Numbered from the stretch's first letter, positions 33,680 through 43,166 are shown. The stretch is 64,000 bases of DNA from JALZKA01 sp963715405 (GCA_963715405.1 OY970239.1:1674001-1738000); one strand, 5' to 3'. Notes: generated by a model from the letters alone, not told the origin. Program-made: numbers and translations.

Positions 33680-34881
33680 GCTGCCTCCTCGTCTTCCGCG
33701 CTGCCGTGGGCGAGCGCGACTACACCGGGAAGATCCTTGCCTTCGAGCAGCTCCAGCGAAGCGCCGCCGCCCGTCGAGAGCCAGTCGACTTGCCCGTCGA
33801 GCCCGAACGCGACGAGCGCCGCAGCGGAGTCGCCGCCGCCTACCACCGTGTGGCCGGGAGCGGACGCAACCGCCTCTGCCACCCCGCGAGTGCCGGCCGC
33901 GAACGGCTCTAGCTCGAACGCGCCCATCGGGCCGTTCCAAAGGACGGCGCCGGCGCCGGCGATCGCCTCGGCGTAGCGCTTGGTCGTCTCGGGGCCTATG
34001 TCGAGGCCCATCCAGCCATCCGGGACCTCGATCCCGTCGAGCTCCTTGCGCTCGGCGTCGGCGGAAAACGAGTCGCCGATAACGAGGTCCGTGGGCAGGC
34101 GCAGCTCGCAATCGGACCGCTCGGCAGCTTCCAGAACCTCCTCGGCAAGCGCGACGCCCTTCTCTTCCACCAGGGAATCGCCCGTTCCGACGCCCCTCGC
34201 CCGAAAGAAGCTGAAGCACATCGCGCCGCCGATCAGCACCTCGTCGGCCAGCTCGAGGAAGCGCCGGAGGACACCCACCTTGTCGGAGACCTTCGCCCCG
34301 CCGAGCACGACGACAAGCGGGCGCTGGGGATCGTCGCGAAGCGACGTGAGCTCGGAGAGCTCGCGCTCGAGCAAGAGCCCGGCGTAGGCGGGCAAGACGT
34401 GCGCCACGCCCTCGGTGGTCGCGTGGGCCCGGTGCGCGGCGCCGAACGCGTCGTTCACGTAGAGATCGGCTAGCTCGGCGAGCCCCCGGGCAAGCTCGGG
34501 GTCGTTCTCGGTCTCCCCCTCTTCCCAGCGGCTGTTCTCGAGCAGGAGGATCTGTCCCGGCTCGGTTGCTGCAGCGGCTCGCTCGACCTCGCTGCCCGCG
34601 ACTCCAGGTGCCAACTCGACTGGCACGCTGAGATGCCGAGCCAGCCGATCGCGCACTGGGCGCATCGAAAGCTCGTCGCGGCTCTCCGGGCGCCCGAGGT
34701 GGGATACGAGGATCACCGAGGCGTCGCGCTTCAGAAGGAGCTCGATCGTCGGCAAGGCGGCCTTGATCCGCGTTTCGTCGGCCACCCCGCCCTCGGCAAG
34801 GGGGACGTTCAGGTCCGAGCGCACGAGGACCCGGCGGCCCTCGACCGGCGCTTCCCGGACGCTGCGAAAGGCCTGCGCCAA
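33676..34881 (-). CDS. pgk: phosphoglycerate kinase
   Basis: 401 residues from TTG 34881; no ATG or GTG is available in the relevant part of the frame after the gap stop at 34889, and earlier positions are inside gap. Catalyses 1,3-bisphosphoglycerate + ADP to 3-phosphoglycerate + ATP. RRVLVRSDLNVPL, ILVSHLGRPESRD, VVLGGAKVSDKVGVL, LWNGPMGAFE and TVVGGGDSAAAL are the family blocks. GGAG lies too close to the TTG to act normally, so initiation probably depends on coupling to gap. Confidence 0.94.
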   Translation of the reverse strand: MAQAFRSVREAPVEGRRVLVRSDLNVPLAEGGVADETRIKAALPTIELLLKRDASVILVSHLGRPESRDELSMRPVRDRLARHLSVPVELAPGVAGSEVERAAAATEPGQILLLENSRWEEGETENDPELARGLAELADLYVNDAFGAAHRAHATTEGVAHVLPAYAGLLLERELSELTSLRDDPQRPLVVVLGGAKVSDKVGVLRRFLELADEVLIGGAMCFSFFRARGVGTGDSLVEEKGVALAEEVLEAAERSDCELRLPTDLVIGDSFSADAERKELDGIEVPDGWMGLDIGPETTKRYAEAIAGAGAVLWNGPMGAFELEPFAAGTRGVAEAVASAPGHTVVGGGDSAAALVAFGLDGQVDWLSTGGGASLELLEGKDLPGVVALAHGSAEDEEAA

Positions 34882-34888
34882 GCTCCGG

Positions 34889-35896
34889 TTACCCGAGAAC
34901 CTTGGTCGCCAGCTCGACCACCCGGTTCGAGTAGCCCCATTCGTTGTCGTACCAGGCAACGGCCTTCACCATCGTGCCCTCCATCACCATCGTCTGGCCC
35001 GCGTCGAAGATCGACGAGTGGGGGTCCTTCACGATGTCGGTCGAGACGATCTCGTCCTCGGTGTAGGAAAGGATCCCTTCGAGCGGACCCTCCGCAGCCT
35101 CCTTGACGGCGGCGTTGATCTCTTCCTTAGACGTCTCCTTGCCGACCTGCGCGACCAGATCGACCACCGACCCGGTTGCCACGGGGGCGCGCATGGCGAA
35201 GCCGTTCAGGCGCCCCTCGAGCTCGGGCAGGACGAGGCCGACGGCCTTCGCCGCGCCGGTGGTGGTGGGGATCAGGTTGAGAGCGGCGGCCCGCGCCCGG
35301 CGAAGATCGGAATGCGGCATGTCCTGGAGGCGCTGGTCGGCCGTATAGGCATGGATGGTCGTCATCAGGCCATGCTCGATGCCGACCGCCTCGTGGATCA
35401 CCTTCGCGAGCGGCGCCAGGCAGTTGGTCGTGCAGGAGGCGTTCGAGATGATGTGGTGCTCGTCGGCGTCATAGGAAGAATCGAAGTTGACCCCGAGAGC
35501 GACGGTCACGTCAGGCTCGGTCGCGGGAGCGGAGATGATCACCTTCTTGGCGCCGGCGTCGAGATGCTTCTTCGCGTCCTCGCGCTTCGTAAAGAGGCCT
35601 GTCGATTCGATCACGACGTCGACACCGAGGTCGCCCCACCCGAGATCGGCGGGGTCGCGCTCGGCGAGCACCTTGATCTCGTTGCCCTCCACCGTGATCG
35701 AGCCGTCGCCTTCGGCGACCTCGCCCGGGAAGCGCCCCAGGATCGAGTCGTACTTGAGGAGGTGGGCGAGGGTCGGCACGTCGGTGATGTCGTTGACCGC
35801 CACCACGTCGATGGCGGCGTCGGACTCGTGCGCGGCCCGGAAGAGGTTGCGACCGATACGCCCGAAGCCGTTGATGCCGACCTTGACTGGAGCCAT
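34889..35896 (-). CDS. gap: glyceraldehyde-3-phosphate dehydrogenase, type I
   Basis: 335 residues. VGINGFGRIGRNLFRAA binds NAD, ISNASCTTNCLAPL holds the catalytic Cys, HAYTADQRLQD and RRARAAALNLIPTTTGAAK form the phosphate sites, and WYDNEWGYSNRVV closes the fold. A phosphorylating, NAD-dependent glycolytic enzyme. It heads gap-pgk-tpiA-gpmI. AGGAGG (read on minus) is about ten bases before ATG 35896 and makes this start firm. The reading of all four genes is free of indels, in contrast to the region beyond 39.4 kb. Confidence 0.96.
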   Translation of the reverse strand: MAPVKVGINGFGRIGRNLFRAAHESDAAIDVVAVNDITDVPTLAHLLKYDSILGRFPGEVAEGDGSITVEGNEIKVLAERDPADLGWGDLGVDVVIESTGLFTKREDAKKHLDAGAKKVIISAPATEPDVTVALGVNFDSSYDADEHHIISNASCTTNCLAPLAKVIHEAVGIEHGLMTTIHAYTADQRLQDMPHSDLRRARAAALNLIPTTTGAAKAVGLVLPELEGRLNGFAMRAPVATGSVVDLVAQVGKETSKEEINAAVKEAAEGPLEGILSYTEDEIVSTDIVKDPHSSIFDAGQTMVMEGTMVKAVAWYDNEWGYSNRVVELATKVLG

Positions 35897-35932
35897 GCTT
35901 TCTGAGATTCCTCCTGGTTGGTTTCTACGCGT

Positions 35933-36295
35933 TCAGTGGGCGCCGACCGCGATCTCGATGCGGTTCCCGTCCGGGTCCATGAGATACGCGGAGTAGTAGG
36001 TAGCACCGTACTCAGGCCGCTGGCCCGGAGCGCCGTCGTCCGACCCTCCCGCCTCGAGGCCCGCTTCGTGAGCTCCCTTCACGCCCGAGATGCCGGGGGA
36101 TGCAAGGCAGACGTGGCCGTTTGACTCACCGGGCGAATGCCGAGTCGACGCGTAGAAAACGGGCCGCACGATGCCCCAGCCGATCCGGCCCTCCTCTTCG
36201 ACGTGGCGGCGCCATCCGAGCGCGCCGGTGACCGCGTCGTAGAAGAGCCCGCTTCGCTCCAGATCGGAGACCTCGACGCTCACGTGGTGAATCAT
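35933..36295 (-). CDS. VOC (glyoxalase/dioxygenase-like) protein
   Basis: 120 residues, a single vicinal-oxygen-chelate domain: IHHVSVEVSDLERSGLFYDA at the start and YSAYLMDPDGNRIEIAVG at the end, with the metal-type His at 4, and Glu near the C-terminus. Family members bind or transform small molecules; the substrate is unknown. The start ATG 36295 is preceded immediately by a 10-bp-stem perfect palindrome (36298-36320) and by no ribosome-binding site. Confidence 0.8.
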   Translation of the reverse strand: MIHHVSVEVSDLERSGLFYDAVTGALGWRRHVEEEGRIGWGIVRPVFYASTRHSPGESNGHVCLASPGISGVKGAHEAGLEAGGSDDGAPGQRPEYGATYYSAYLMDPDGNRIEIAVGAH

Positions 36296-36297
36296 GC

Positions 36298-36320
36298 GGC
36301 GCCCAATCTATTGGGCGCCC
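36298..36320. promoter_or_regulatory. perfect palindrome next to the VOC start codon
   Basis: Two ten-base arms (GGCGCCCAAT / ATTGGGCGCC) around a two-base centre end two bases before the VOC ATG. There is no U-run, so it is not a classical terminator. It could be an operator or a hairpin that covers the start. Confidence 0.5.
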
Positions 36321-36329
36321 AAAGCCTGA

Positions 36330-37100
36330 CTAGCGCCGCGGCGCCCAGCGGAAGAACTTGATGGCAAGGGCGAGTCCGCCTACGCCCCACAAGGCCACAA
36401 CACCCAGGTGGCCCCATTCGAAGCCGGCGCCGACCGTATTCGGGTCGAAGACCGTCAAGAGCGCTTCGAAAAAGTGGCGGATCGGGAAAATCGATGCGAA
36501 GTCGAGCACGCCGTCCGGGATCTCTGTCTCCGGAATGAAAACGCCGGAGAGGAAGTAGAGGGGCAAGACGGCGACGTTCGTGATCGGGGGCGCCGCCGTC
36601 TCGGACGGGATTACCGCCGTGAGCGCAAACCCGAGCGAGGCAAAAGCGAACGTGCCGATGACCAGAGTGACGAGCAAAGCCGGGATCGTGTTGTCCGGCA
36701 CCTCGACGTCGTAGACGAGGTGGCCGATCGCGGTCACCACGACCACCATCAAGATCGATGTCACGAGTGCGTTACCCACGCGTCCTGCCACGAATGCCCA
36801 GGTCGGAAGCGGCGTTGAGCGAACGCGCTTGAGCCTGCCCGACTCGCGAGCCTCCACCAGTCCGATCGCGACACTCACCAGCGCGGCGGAGACGATGGCA
36901 AGGGTCATGATGCCCGGCACGTAGTACGTGGCGACGGTGATGCCGCCCCGCTCCTCGATCCGCTCCGAGCCGAAGATCGACGAGAAGATGAACAGGAAGA
37001 TGAGCGGCAGGAGCACGGTGAAGAAGACCGAGGCCGGGTCGCGCCAGAAGACGCGCTGGTCGAAGCGGAACTGATGCCAGGCGATGGCAGGAGCGCTCAC
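36330..37100 (-). CDS. ABC-2 type exporter permease
   Basis: 256 residues from GTG 37100, in a GTGA overlap with the ATPase gene. Six membrane spans in the ABC-2 arrangement; FRFDQRVFWRDPASVFFTVLL at the N-terminus, RESGRLKRVRSTPLPTWAFVAG in the coupling region and IPDGVLDFASIFPIRHFFEAL near the C-terminus are typical of drug or lipid exporters (DrrB-like). It works with the ATPase at 37097. The cargo is unknown. Confidence 0.88.
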   Translation of the reverse strand: MSAPAIAWHQFRFDQRVFWRDPASVFFTVLLPLIFLFIFSSIFGSERIEERGGITVATYYVPGIMTLAIVSAALVSVAIGLVEARESGRLKRVRSTPLPTWAFVAGRVGNALVTSILMVVVVTAIGHLVYDVEVPDNTIPALLVTLVIGTFAFASLGFALTAVIPSETAAPPITNVAVLPLYFLSGVFIPETEIPDGVLDFASIFPIRHFFEALLTVFDPNTVGAGFEWGHLGVVALWGVGGLALAIKFFRWAPRR

Positions 37101-38038
37101 GACTCGTCCTTTGCAGTGAGGTGGCGAGCCCCCGAAGGGGAGGTGAGCTTGCTTGTGAGCTCTAGGAACACGTCCTCGAGTGAAGGCTGGGAGACGGACA
37201 AGCCCTGAAGCTCGATGCCGCGCTCGAGCGCCCAAACGGTGAGGTCGTTGAGAGTCTTGGTGGGTTTCGTTGTCGTGATCTCGACGAACCCTCTCTCGCG
37301 CTTCATGGCGCCCTCAACCTGCGGCAGCTCGGCACCATCGGGCAAGAGAAACACGATCTTCGAGGCCGCCTCCGCTCGCCCTCCGAGCTCCGACGGCTTG
37401 CCCTCAGCGACGATCTGACCGTCGCGAATGATCGCGACGCGGTCGGCGAGGAACTGCGCCTCGTCCATGTAGTGCGTCGTGAGGAAGACGGTCTTTCCGA
37501 GGTCGCGGAGGCTCGCGATCACTTCCCATGCCTGGCGCCGCGCGGAGGGGTCGAAGCCAGTGGTCGGCTCGTCGAGGAAGAGGAGCTCAGCGTCGCCGAT
37601 CAGGGCGACCGCGACATCGAGACGGCGCTGCTGGCCTCCGGAGAGTCTCCCCGCCCGCTCGTCGGTCTTCTCTTGTAGGCCGACGAGGCCGATCGTCTCG
37701 TCGACCTCCCTTGGCGCGCGAAAGTAGCCGGCGTACAAAGCGAGTGTCTCGCGGACGGTAAGAAGCGGTTCCATCCGGCAGTCCTGGAGCACGATCCCGA
37801 TCCGCTCACGCCATGCTCTGTCCCCGTCACGCGGATCTCTGCCGAGCACTTCGACCTCACCTGCACTGCGCTCGCGGTACCCCTCGAGGATCTCGACCGT
37901 GGTCGTCTTGCCAGCCCCGTTCGGGCCGAGGAAGGCGAAGACCTCGCCCGCCTCAACCGTCAGATCTACTCCGCGAACGGCGTCGTTCGAGCCGTAGGAT
38001 TTCCGCAGGCCTGACGTCTGGATGGCGGGGCTCGGCAC
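37097..38038 (-). CDS. ABC exporter ATP-binding protein
   Basis: 313 residues from GTG 38038; an upstream ATG at 38101 runs over the divergent gene's promoter space. FLGPNGAGKTTTVEILEG (Walker A), LSGGQQRRLDVAVAL (signature), LLFLDEPTTGFDPSAR (Walker B), LTTHYMDEA (switch His). The C-terminal extension of about 80 residues is of the DrrA/CcmA type. Energises the permease encoded next. Divergent from the glycosidase at 38083, with about 44 bases between starts. Confidence 0.92.
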   Translation of the reverse strand: MPSPAIQTSGLRKSYGSNDAVRGVDLTVEAGEVFAFLGPNGAGKTTTVEILEGYRERSAGEVEVLGRDPRDGDRAWRERIGIVLQDCRMEPLLTVRETLALYAGYFRAPREVDETIGLVGLQEKTDERAGRLSGGQQRRLDVAVALIGDAELLFLDEPTTGFDPSARRQAWEVIASLRDLGKTVFLTTHYMDEAQFLADRVAIIRDGQIVAEGKPSELGGRAEAASKIVFLLPDGAELPQVEGAMKRERGFVEITTTKPTKTLNDLTVWALERGIELQGLSVSQPSLEDVFLELTSKLTSPSGARHLTAKDES

Positions 38039-38082
38039 GGCGGAGAGTATTACCGCGAGTAGGCACTCGGCATGATTTAGGG

Positions 38083-39378
38083 GTGTCGAGAGTCGCTGCA
38101 TCCAGCACGATCCTTGTCGCGTGCTTCGCAGGGATCGTCATCGCGCTCACCGGTCTCGCAGACGGCGGCTGTGGCGATGGCTGCGAGGCCCAGACCAAGG
38201 TTGGGGTGACCTGCGGCGCACTCTCCGAGCGTGATCGCAATCCCAGGGACCGGCTCGTGCCTCCGACCCGCGAACGTTCGTTGATCCGGACGAACGGGCG
38301 AGCACCCATCGCTTTTGGCTTCAACGACTCGGCGTTCGTCGCCGGGCAGATCGACCTCGCCACCACCCTTCGTCTCCACGAGCAGGCCGGCTCGACTGTC
38401 TGGCGGCTGCCACTCGACTGGGGCACGGTAGAGAGGACTCGCGGTCAGTTCGACTTCTCCGCCATGGACGAGATTTACTGTCGGGCGGTCAACCGGGGCA
38501 TCCGACCCCTCGTCCACCTGACCGGGATCCCAAACTGGGCGGCCGAGTCGAACTCGCCCTGCATGGAGCGCCAATGCATCCAGCCACCGGCCCCCGCTTA
38601 CCTTCCAAACCTGACCGCATTCGCCGAGCGGGTTGCGGTCCGTTATCCCGGCCTCGCGGCGATCGAGGCATGGAACGAGCCGAACAACCGCGCTTTCTGG
38701 CCGGAGCCCGACCCCCGGGCCTACGTGGGCGTTCTCGCCGCGGTCTACGAGGGGGTCAAGGCTGGAAATCCCCAGGTGCCGGTTCTCGGGGGAGCGTTGT
38801 CGACAGGCTCGAAGGACAACCCGGCCGTGGGCAGGGTTTCGCTCCAAACGTTCCTTCGCGGCATGGCGAGGGCCGGCGCCGGCAGGCACATGGACGGGCT
38901 GAGCCTGCACCCCTACCCAAGGCAGGATCTGAGCGCAGCGGGTGATCTGTTCGGGGCGGCGATCGAGACAGCAAGACGATTCACCAGGGTCAGGCCTGGC
39001 TGGACCGATCGGCTGTGGGTGACCGAGACGGGAATCGCCACGGTTCGCGGGTCCGGGTTTTCCGCGCCGGTCTCGGAGCACGAGCAGGAGCGAACCCTTC
39101 GCGCGATCTTCACACGCCTCGTGAGCGCCAACGACGTCGACGCCGTCCTCTTCCACACCCTGATCGATCCCAGGCCCCCGATTCCCGGCGGGCCAGGGTT
39201 CGGCTGGCTGACCTCCCCAGCCGCGGGGCTGCGGGCGAAACCGGTGTTCTGCGCGTTCTCCCGAGCGTTCGGCCGTGGAGACGACGGATCTAGTCCAGCC
39301 GCGTGTCGCGGTGCACGACCCGCACCGCGATCTCCTCGCGGTCGGCGAGGTGCCGGGCGATCCGGTTCGCGACGGTGA
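38083..39378 (+). CDS. secreted GH39-like glycoside hydrolase (3' end uncertain)
   Basis: About 431 residues from GTG 38083. The N-terminus is a hydrophobic export signal ending in GLADGGC, possibly a lipobox. Barrel motifs: AIEAWNEPN (acid/base Glu199), LSLHPYP, and RLWVTETGIAT (nucleophile Glu315). The last 30 residues (SPAACRGARPAPRSP...) run antisense into rapZ and look non-native; a TAG one frame away at 39291 would end the protein near 402 residues. This stretch borders the indel-rich zone, so the shorter end is likely. It is the fourth paralogue of the polysaccharide-locus glycosidases, but sits alone between rapZ and an ABC exporter. Confidence 0.8.
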   Translation: MSRVAASSTILVACFAGIVIALTGLADGGCGDGCEAQTKVGVTCGALSERDRNPRDRLVPPTRERSLIRTNGRAPIAFGFNDSAFVAGQIDLATTLRLHEQAGSTVWRLPLDWGTVERTRGQFDFSAMDEIYCRAVNRGIRPLVHLTGIPNWAAESNSPCMERQCIQPPAPAYLPNLTAFAERVAVRYPGLAAIEAWNEPNNRAFWPEPDPRAYVGVLAAVYEGVKAGNPQVPVLGGALSTGSKDNPAVGRVSLQTFLRGMARAGAGRHMDGLSLHPYPRQDLSAAGDLFGAAIETARRFTRVRPGWTDRLWVTETGIATVRGSGFSAPVSEHEQERTLRAIFTRLVSANDVDAVLFHTLIDPRPPIPGGPGFGWLTSPAAGLRAKPVFCAFSRAFGRGDDGSSPAACRGARPAPRSPRGRRGAGRSGSRR

Positions 39379-40189
39379 TCGAGCGGTGCCGCCCGCCGGT
39401 GCAGCCGATCGCGATCGTGAGGTGGGTCTTGCCCTTCCGCCACGTAAGCGGGCAGGAGGAAGTCGAGGAGGCCGAGGACGCGGCGGTAGAACTCGTCGCG
39501 CGAGGTCGCCGGCCTCGACGTGCTCGACGACCTGCGGATCCATGCCCGGTGAGCGGCCGCAGGTCCTCGCGGTAATGCGGGTTGGGAAGGAAGCGAACGT
39601 CGAACATCAGGTCCGCGTCGCGGGGAGGGCCGTTCTTGAAGCCGAAAGTGAGCAGCGTCAGCGCCAGGCGGCGGCGCTCGTCCTTGGGCCCGAGAAGCTC
39701 GTTCGCGATCCGGCGCCGGAGCATCGCGCCGGTCAGGTCCGACGTGTCGACGACGACGTCGGCGGCCTCGCGGAGCGGCCCGAGCACCTCGCGCTCGGCC
39801 CTGATGCCGTCCACGACCCGCCCATCAGGGGCGAGCGGATGGCGCCGGCGCGTCTCCTTGAAGCGGTCCATGAGCGTCTCTTCGCCCGCCTCGAGAAACA
39901 GGACGTTCAGGTCGAGGCCGTCGTGATCGAGCTCTGAGAGCACTGCCTGGAGATCGTCGAAATAGCCACGCCCCCGCACGTCGGTGACGACCGCGGCGTG
40001 GCGGACCATCGAGCCCTCGTGGCGGAAGAGCTCGCCCAGCGAGCCGATCATCCGCGGCGGCAGGTTGTCGACGCAAAAGAATCCCGAGTCCTCGAAGGCC
40101 GCGATCGCCTCCGACTTGCCGGCGCCCGAGTAGCCGGTGATGACCCAGAGCTCGACGGGCTCGGGAAAGAGCTCGGACTGCGGCTTCAT
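39290..40189 (-). CDS. rapZ: RapZ, RNase adapter / nucleotide-binding protein (frameshifted)
   Basis: ATG 40189 overlaps the uvrC stop as ATGA. The N-terminus is intact: LWVITGYSGAGKSEAIAAFE (Walker A), FFCVDNLPPRMIGS, and VVTDVRGRGYFDDLQ. The C-terminal part keeps THLTIAIGCTGGRHRSITVAN. Between 39430 and 39550 three one-base insertions (near 39432, 39500 and 39545) throw a 40-residue stretch out of frame and then restore it; other frames there give DPQVVEHVEAGDL and RDEFYRRVLGLLDFLLPAYV. In other bacteria RapZ regulates glucosamine-6-phosphate synthase by small RNA; in Actinobacteria it is next to uvrC with a less defined role. Confidence 0.9.
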   Translation of the reverse strand: MKPQSELFPEPVELWVITGYSGAGKSEAIAAFEDSGFFCVDNLPPRMIGSLGELFRHEGSMVRHAAVVTDVRGRGYFDDLQAVLSELDHDGLDLNVLFLEAGEETLMDRFKETRRRHPLAPDGRVVDGIRAEREVLGPLREAADVVVDTSDLTGAMLRRRIANELLGPKDERRRLALTLLTFGFKNGPPRDADLMFDVRFLPNPHYREDLRPLTGHGSAGRRARRGRRPRATSSTAASSASSTSSCPLTWRKGKTHLTIAIGCTGGRHRSITVANRIARHLADREEIAVRVVHRDTRLD

Positions 40190-42087
40190 CCGGACTTGTT
40201 CAGCTGGCGGTGGATGTCGCGAGCGATCTTGCCAGGGATGCCGGGAACCGCCTCGATCTCCTCGCGCGTGGCGGCGACGATCCGCTCCGGCGAGCCGAAG
40301 TGGCTCATGAGCGCGCGCTTTCGCGCAGGGCCGACGCCGCGGAGCTCGTCGAGGAGCGAGCGCGTCATCGCCTTGTCGCGGCGGTTGCGGTGGAAGTCGA
40401 TCGCGAAGCGGTGCGCCTCGTCGCGCACGCGCTGGAGCAGGTGCGATGCCGGCGAGTCCGGGCTCGATCTCGAGCGGCGCCGAGCGGCCGGGGACGTAGA
40501 TCTCCTCGAGGCGCTTGGCGAGGCTGATCACCGTCACGCCGCGGTCGGTGAGCGTGCCGATCGCCTTCATCGCCCGCCGAGAGCTGGCCCTTGCCGCCGT
40601 CGATCATGATCAGGTCGGGCATCGCCGCGAAGCTCGGGTCGCGCTCGGCGTCGTGCGGCGAGCGGTCGTCCTGCTCGATCAGTCGCGAGACGCGGCGCGA
40701 GAGCACCTCGTTCATCGAAGCGAAGTCGTCGGGTCCGCCTGTGCGGTCGCCGCGGATTCGAAAGCGCCGGTAGTCGGACTTCTTCGGCGCGCCGCCTTCG
40801 AAGACGACCATCGAGGCGACCGTGTGCTCGCCGCCGATGTTCGAGATGTCGAAGCCCTCGATCCGGATCGGCAGGTCCTCCATGTGGAGCGCCTCCTGAA
40901 GCGCCGACACCGCGTCCACGCGCTGGGAGCGGCGGCGCTCGGAGCGAAGCTTGTCCTGCTTGAGCGCCAAGCCGCGCGTTGCGCTCGGCGAGCTCGCGGA
41001 CCCGGCGGAACTCGCCGCGCTCGGAGGCGCGGACCTCTACCGAGCCGCCGCGCCGGATTGCCAGCGCGTCGGCCAGGACGCCGATGTCCGCTCGCGTACC
41101 GCGTCGCCGACGATCACCAGCCGGGGGATGGACGGCGCCGCCGAGTAGTACTGGGCGACGAACTCCTCGATCACCTCGCCCTCGTCGCGGCCGCCCGCGT
41201 TCGTCATGTAGAAGCTCTGGCGCTCGGCGAGGATGCCGTCGCGGACCTGGAAGACCTGGGCGTTCGCGGTGTCGTCCTCGGTCGCGACCGCGATCACGTC
41301 GGCGTTGTCCATCGTCTCTCCCGCCACGCTTCGGCGCTCCATGAGCGAGCGCACCGCCTCGAGGCGGTCGCGATAGACGGCCGCGCGCTCGAACTCCTCC
41401 GACGCCGAGGCCTCCTCCATCTTGCGCGCGAGGTCGCGCTCGACGTCGCGGTAGCGGCCGGACAGGAAGCTCGCGATCGCGTCGATGTTCCGGCGGTACT
41501 CCTCGCGATCGATGTAGCCGACGCAGGGCGCCTGGCAGCGCTTGATGTAGTAGTCGAGGCAGGGCACGCCCGAGCGGCGGCCGGGCTCTGGGCCGTCGCA
41601 GGTCCGGTACTGAAAGAGCTTGCCGAGGATCTCGAGCGTCTCGCGCGTCCGCTTGGCGTTCGAGTACGGGCCGAAGTAGAGGCGCGCCGAGCGGTGCCGC
41701 TCGCGGGTGAAGTAGACGCGCGGGAACTCCTCGTCGAGCGAGATCGCGATGTAGGGATACGACTTGTCGTCGCGCAGGCGGATGTTGTAGGTCGGGCGGT
41801 GGCGCTTGATGAACTGCTGCTCGGCGAGGAGCGCGTCCGCCTCCGTGTTCGTGACCAGGAACTCGATCGAGGCCGCCTGCTCGGTCATCGCGCGCGTCCG
41901 GGTCTTGCCCGAGAAGTGGCCCGCGACCCGCTTTCGGATCGAGCGCGCCTTGCCCACGTAGAGGACCTTGCCCTCCGTGTCGCGGAAGATGTAGACGCCC
42001 GGCTCGTCCGGCAGCGCCCGTGCGCTGCTCGGCGATCGAGGCGCCCTTCGCCGGCTCGAGCTCCTGCGTGATCTCGATCTCGGCCAT
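40186..42087 (-). CDS. uvrC: excinuclease ABC subunit C (multiple frameshifts)
   Basis: About 633 residues from ATG 42087 (MAEIEITQELEP) to the TGA at 40186. Nucleotide excision repair: UvrC makes both incisions around the lesion. GIY-YIG domain PDEPGVYIFRDTEGKVLYVG, the UVR motif LARKMEEASASEEFERAAVYR, the RNase H-like domain RIEGFDISNIGGEHTVASMV with IMIDGGKGQL, and the HhH tail LLDELRGVGPARKRALMSHF are all there, but in different frames. Four insertions (about 42018, 40968, 40573, 40460) and one deletion (about 41088) explain all switches. No premature stop or missing catalytic residue is implied once they are corrected. Confidence 0.93.
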
Positions 42088-42160
42088 GTCCAAAGGTTAG
42101 GCGGGGCTCCAGCGTCTGAAACGCACACGTGAGCCGCCCGCGTGCGCGTGTTCAAGTATT

Positions 42161-42166
42161 TAGACT
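42161..42166 (+). promoter_or_regulatory. candidate -10 of the cupredoxin gene
   Basis: TAGACT at 42161, 30 bases before GTG 42197, with GAAAGGA as ribosome site at 42183. No good -35 is visible. Confidence 0.3.
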
Positions 42167-42196
42167 GGCCGTGTCCCCCTGAGAAAGGATCTCTCC

Positions 42197-42631
42197 GTGA
42201 AGAAGAAGCTTTCGATCGCCCTGGCCATCACCGCTATCGCTCCGTTCGGTCTCGATCGCGTGCGGGGACGACGATGACGAGTCGTCGGACGACTCCGCGA
42301 GCACGACTGAGGAAACGACGACCGAGGACACCGCCAGCTCGGGCGGCGGCAGCACGGTTTCGTTCACCGCAGCCGAGGACGGCAGCCTCGCCTTCGAGGA
42401 GGCTTCCGCGGAGGCCGAGGCGGGTTCGGTGACGGTTGAGCTCGACAACCCTCGTCGACCCCTCACGACGTCCGGATCGAAGGACCGGACGGCGACCTCG
42501 GCGGCACCGACACGATCACCGGCGACACGACGTCGGCCACGGTCGAGCTCGAGCCGGGCGACTACACCTTCTACTGCTCCGTCTCGGGCCACCGCGACGC
42601 CGGCATGGAGGGCGACCTCACGGTCGAGTAG
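42197..42631 (+). CDS. cupredoxin-like lipoprotein (two frameshifts)
   Basis: About 144 residues from GTG 42197 (MKKKLSIALAITAIA). After removing one G near 42247 the signal ends in SIACGDDDDE, a lipobox followed by an acidic linker; a missing base near 42450 is needed to reach the domain end. The folded part reads PHDVRIEGPDGDLGG then YTFYCSVSGHRDAGMEGDL, giving the His, Cys, His and Met ligands of a type-1 copper site (plastocyanin/azurin fold). It is an outer-face electron carrier or copper-binding lipoprotein. Neighbours do not reveal a partner. Confidence 0.75.
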
Positions 42632-42665
42632 CCGAGTCCGCCCGGCCCTAGCGCTGCGCGGGCGC

Positions 42666-43137
42666 TCAGCCCGCGAGCGCGCGGCCGACCGACTCGGCGA
42701 CGCAAACGGGCTTGTCCTGGCCCTCGCCCTCGAGGGTGAACTTCGTGACGGACTGATACCAGCCGCCGTCGAGCTCGTCGATCGAGACGAACTCGGCGGT
42801 CGCGCGGACGCGCGTGCCGGCCGGGACGGGCGCCGGGAAGCGCACCTTGTTCCAGCCCATGTTCACGCCGAGCTTCACGCCCTCGACCTTGATGAGCTGG
42901 ATGCGGAAGCCGTCGATCATCGCGAGCGTGAGGTTGCCGTGGGCGATCGTCGTGCCGAACGGGCTCTCGGTCTTCGCCCGCTCGACGTCGACATGGATCC
43001 ACTGGTCGTCGCCCGAGAGGTCGGCGAAGGTGTCGATGTCGGCCTGGGTGACGTCGCGCCACTCGGTCGGGCCGATCGTCTCGCCGACGAGCTCCTGCAT
43101 GCCGTCGATGCCGCTGATCGTGACTGGGTAGGTCCAT
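42666..43137 (-). CDS. MaoC-like hydratase (frameshift near start)
   Basis: About 156 residues. ATG 43137 gives MDLP; deleting one base near 43127 joins it to VTISGIDGMQELVGETIG and then the intact MaoC core. The hot-dog fold motif FADLSGDDQWIHVDVERA and SPFGTTIAHGNLTLAMIDGF match the R-specific enoyl-CoA hydratase/MaoC family, with the Asp-His dyad. Such proteins hydrate acyl-CoA or ACP-linked intermediates in lipid metabolism. The start at ATG 43100 is the alternative if no indel is accepted. Confidence 0.8.
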
Positions 43138-43166
43138 CGCCTGGAGGCTATCCACCAAGCCTTCAC

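Noticed and set aside
34763..35905. 380-codon plus-strand open frame opposite gap and pgk
   Set aside because: An antisense shadow of conserved glycolytic genes; no domain-like sequence.
40515..42071. Long plus-strand open frame opposite uvrC (about 518 codons)
   Set aside because: It is antisense to uvrC, has low-complexity Arg/Ala/Val composition and no domain.
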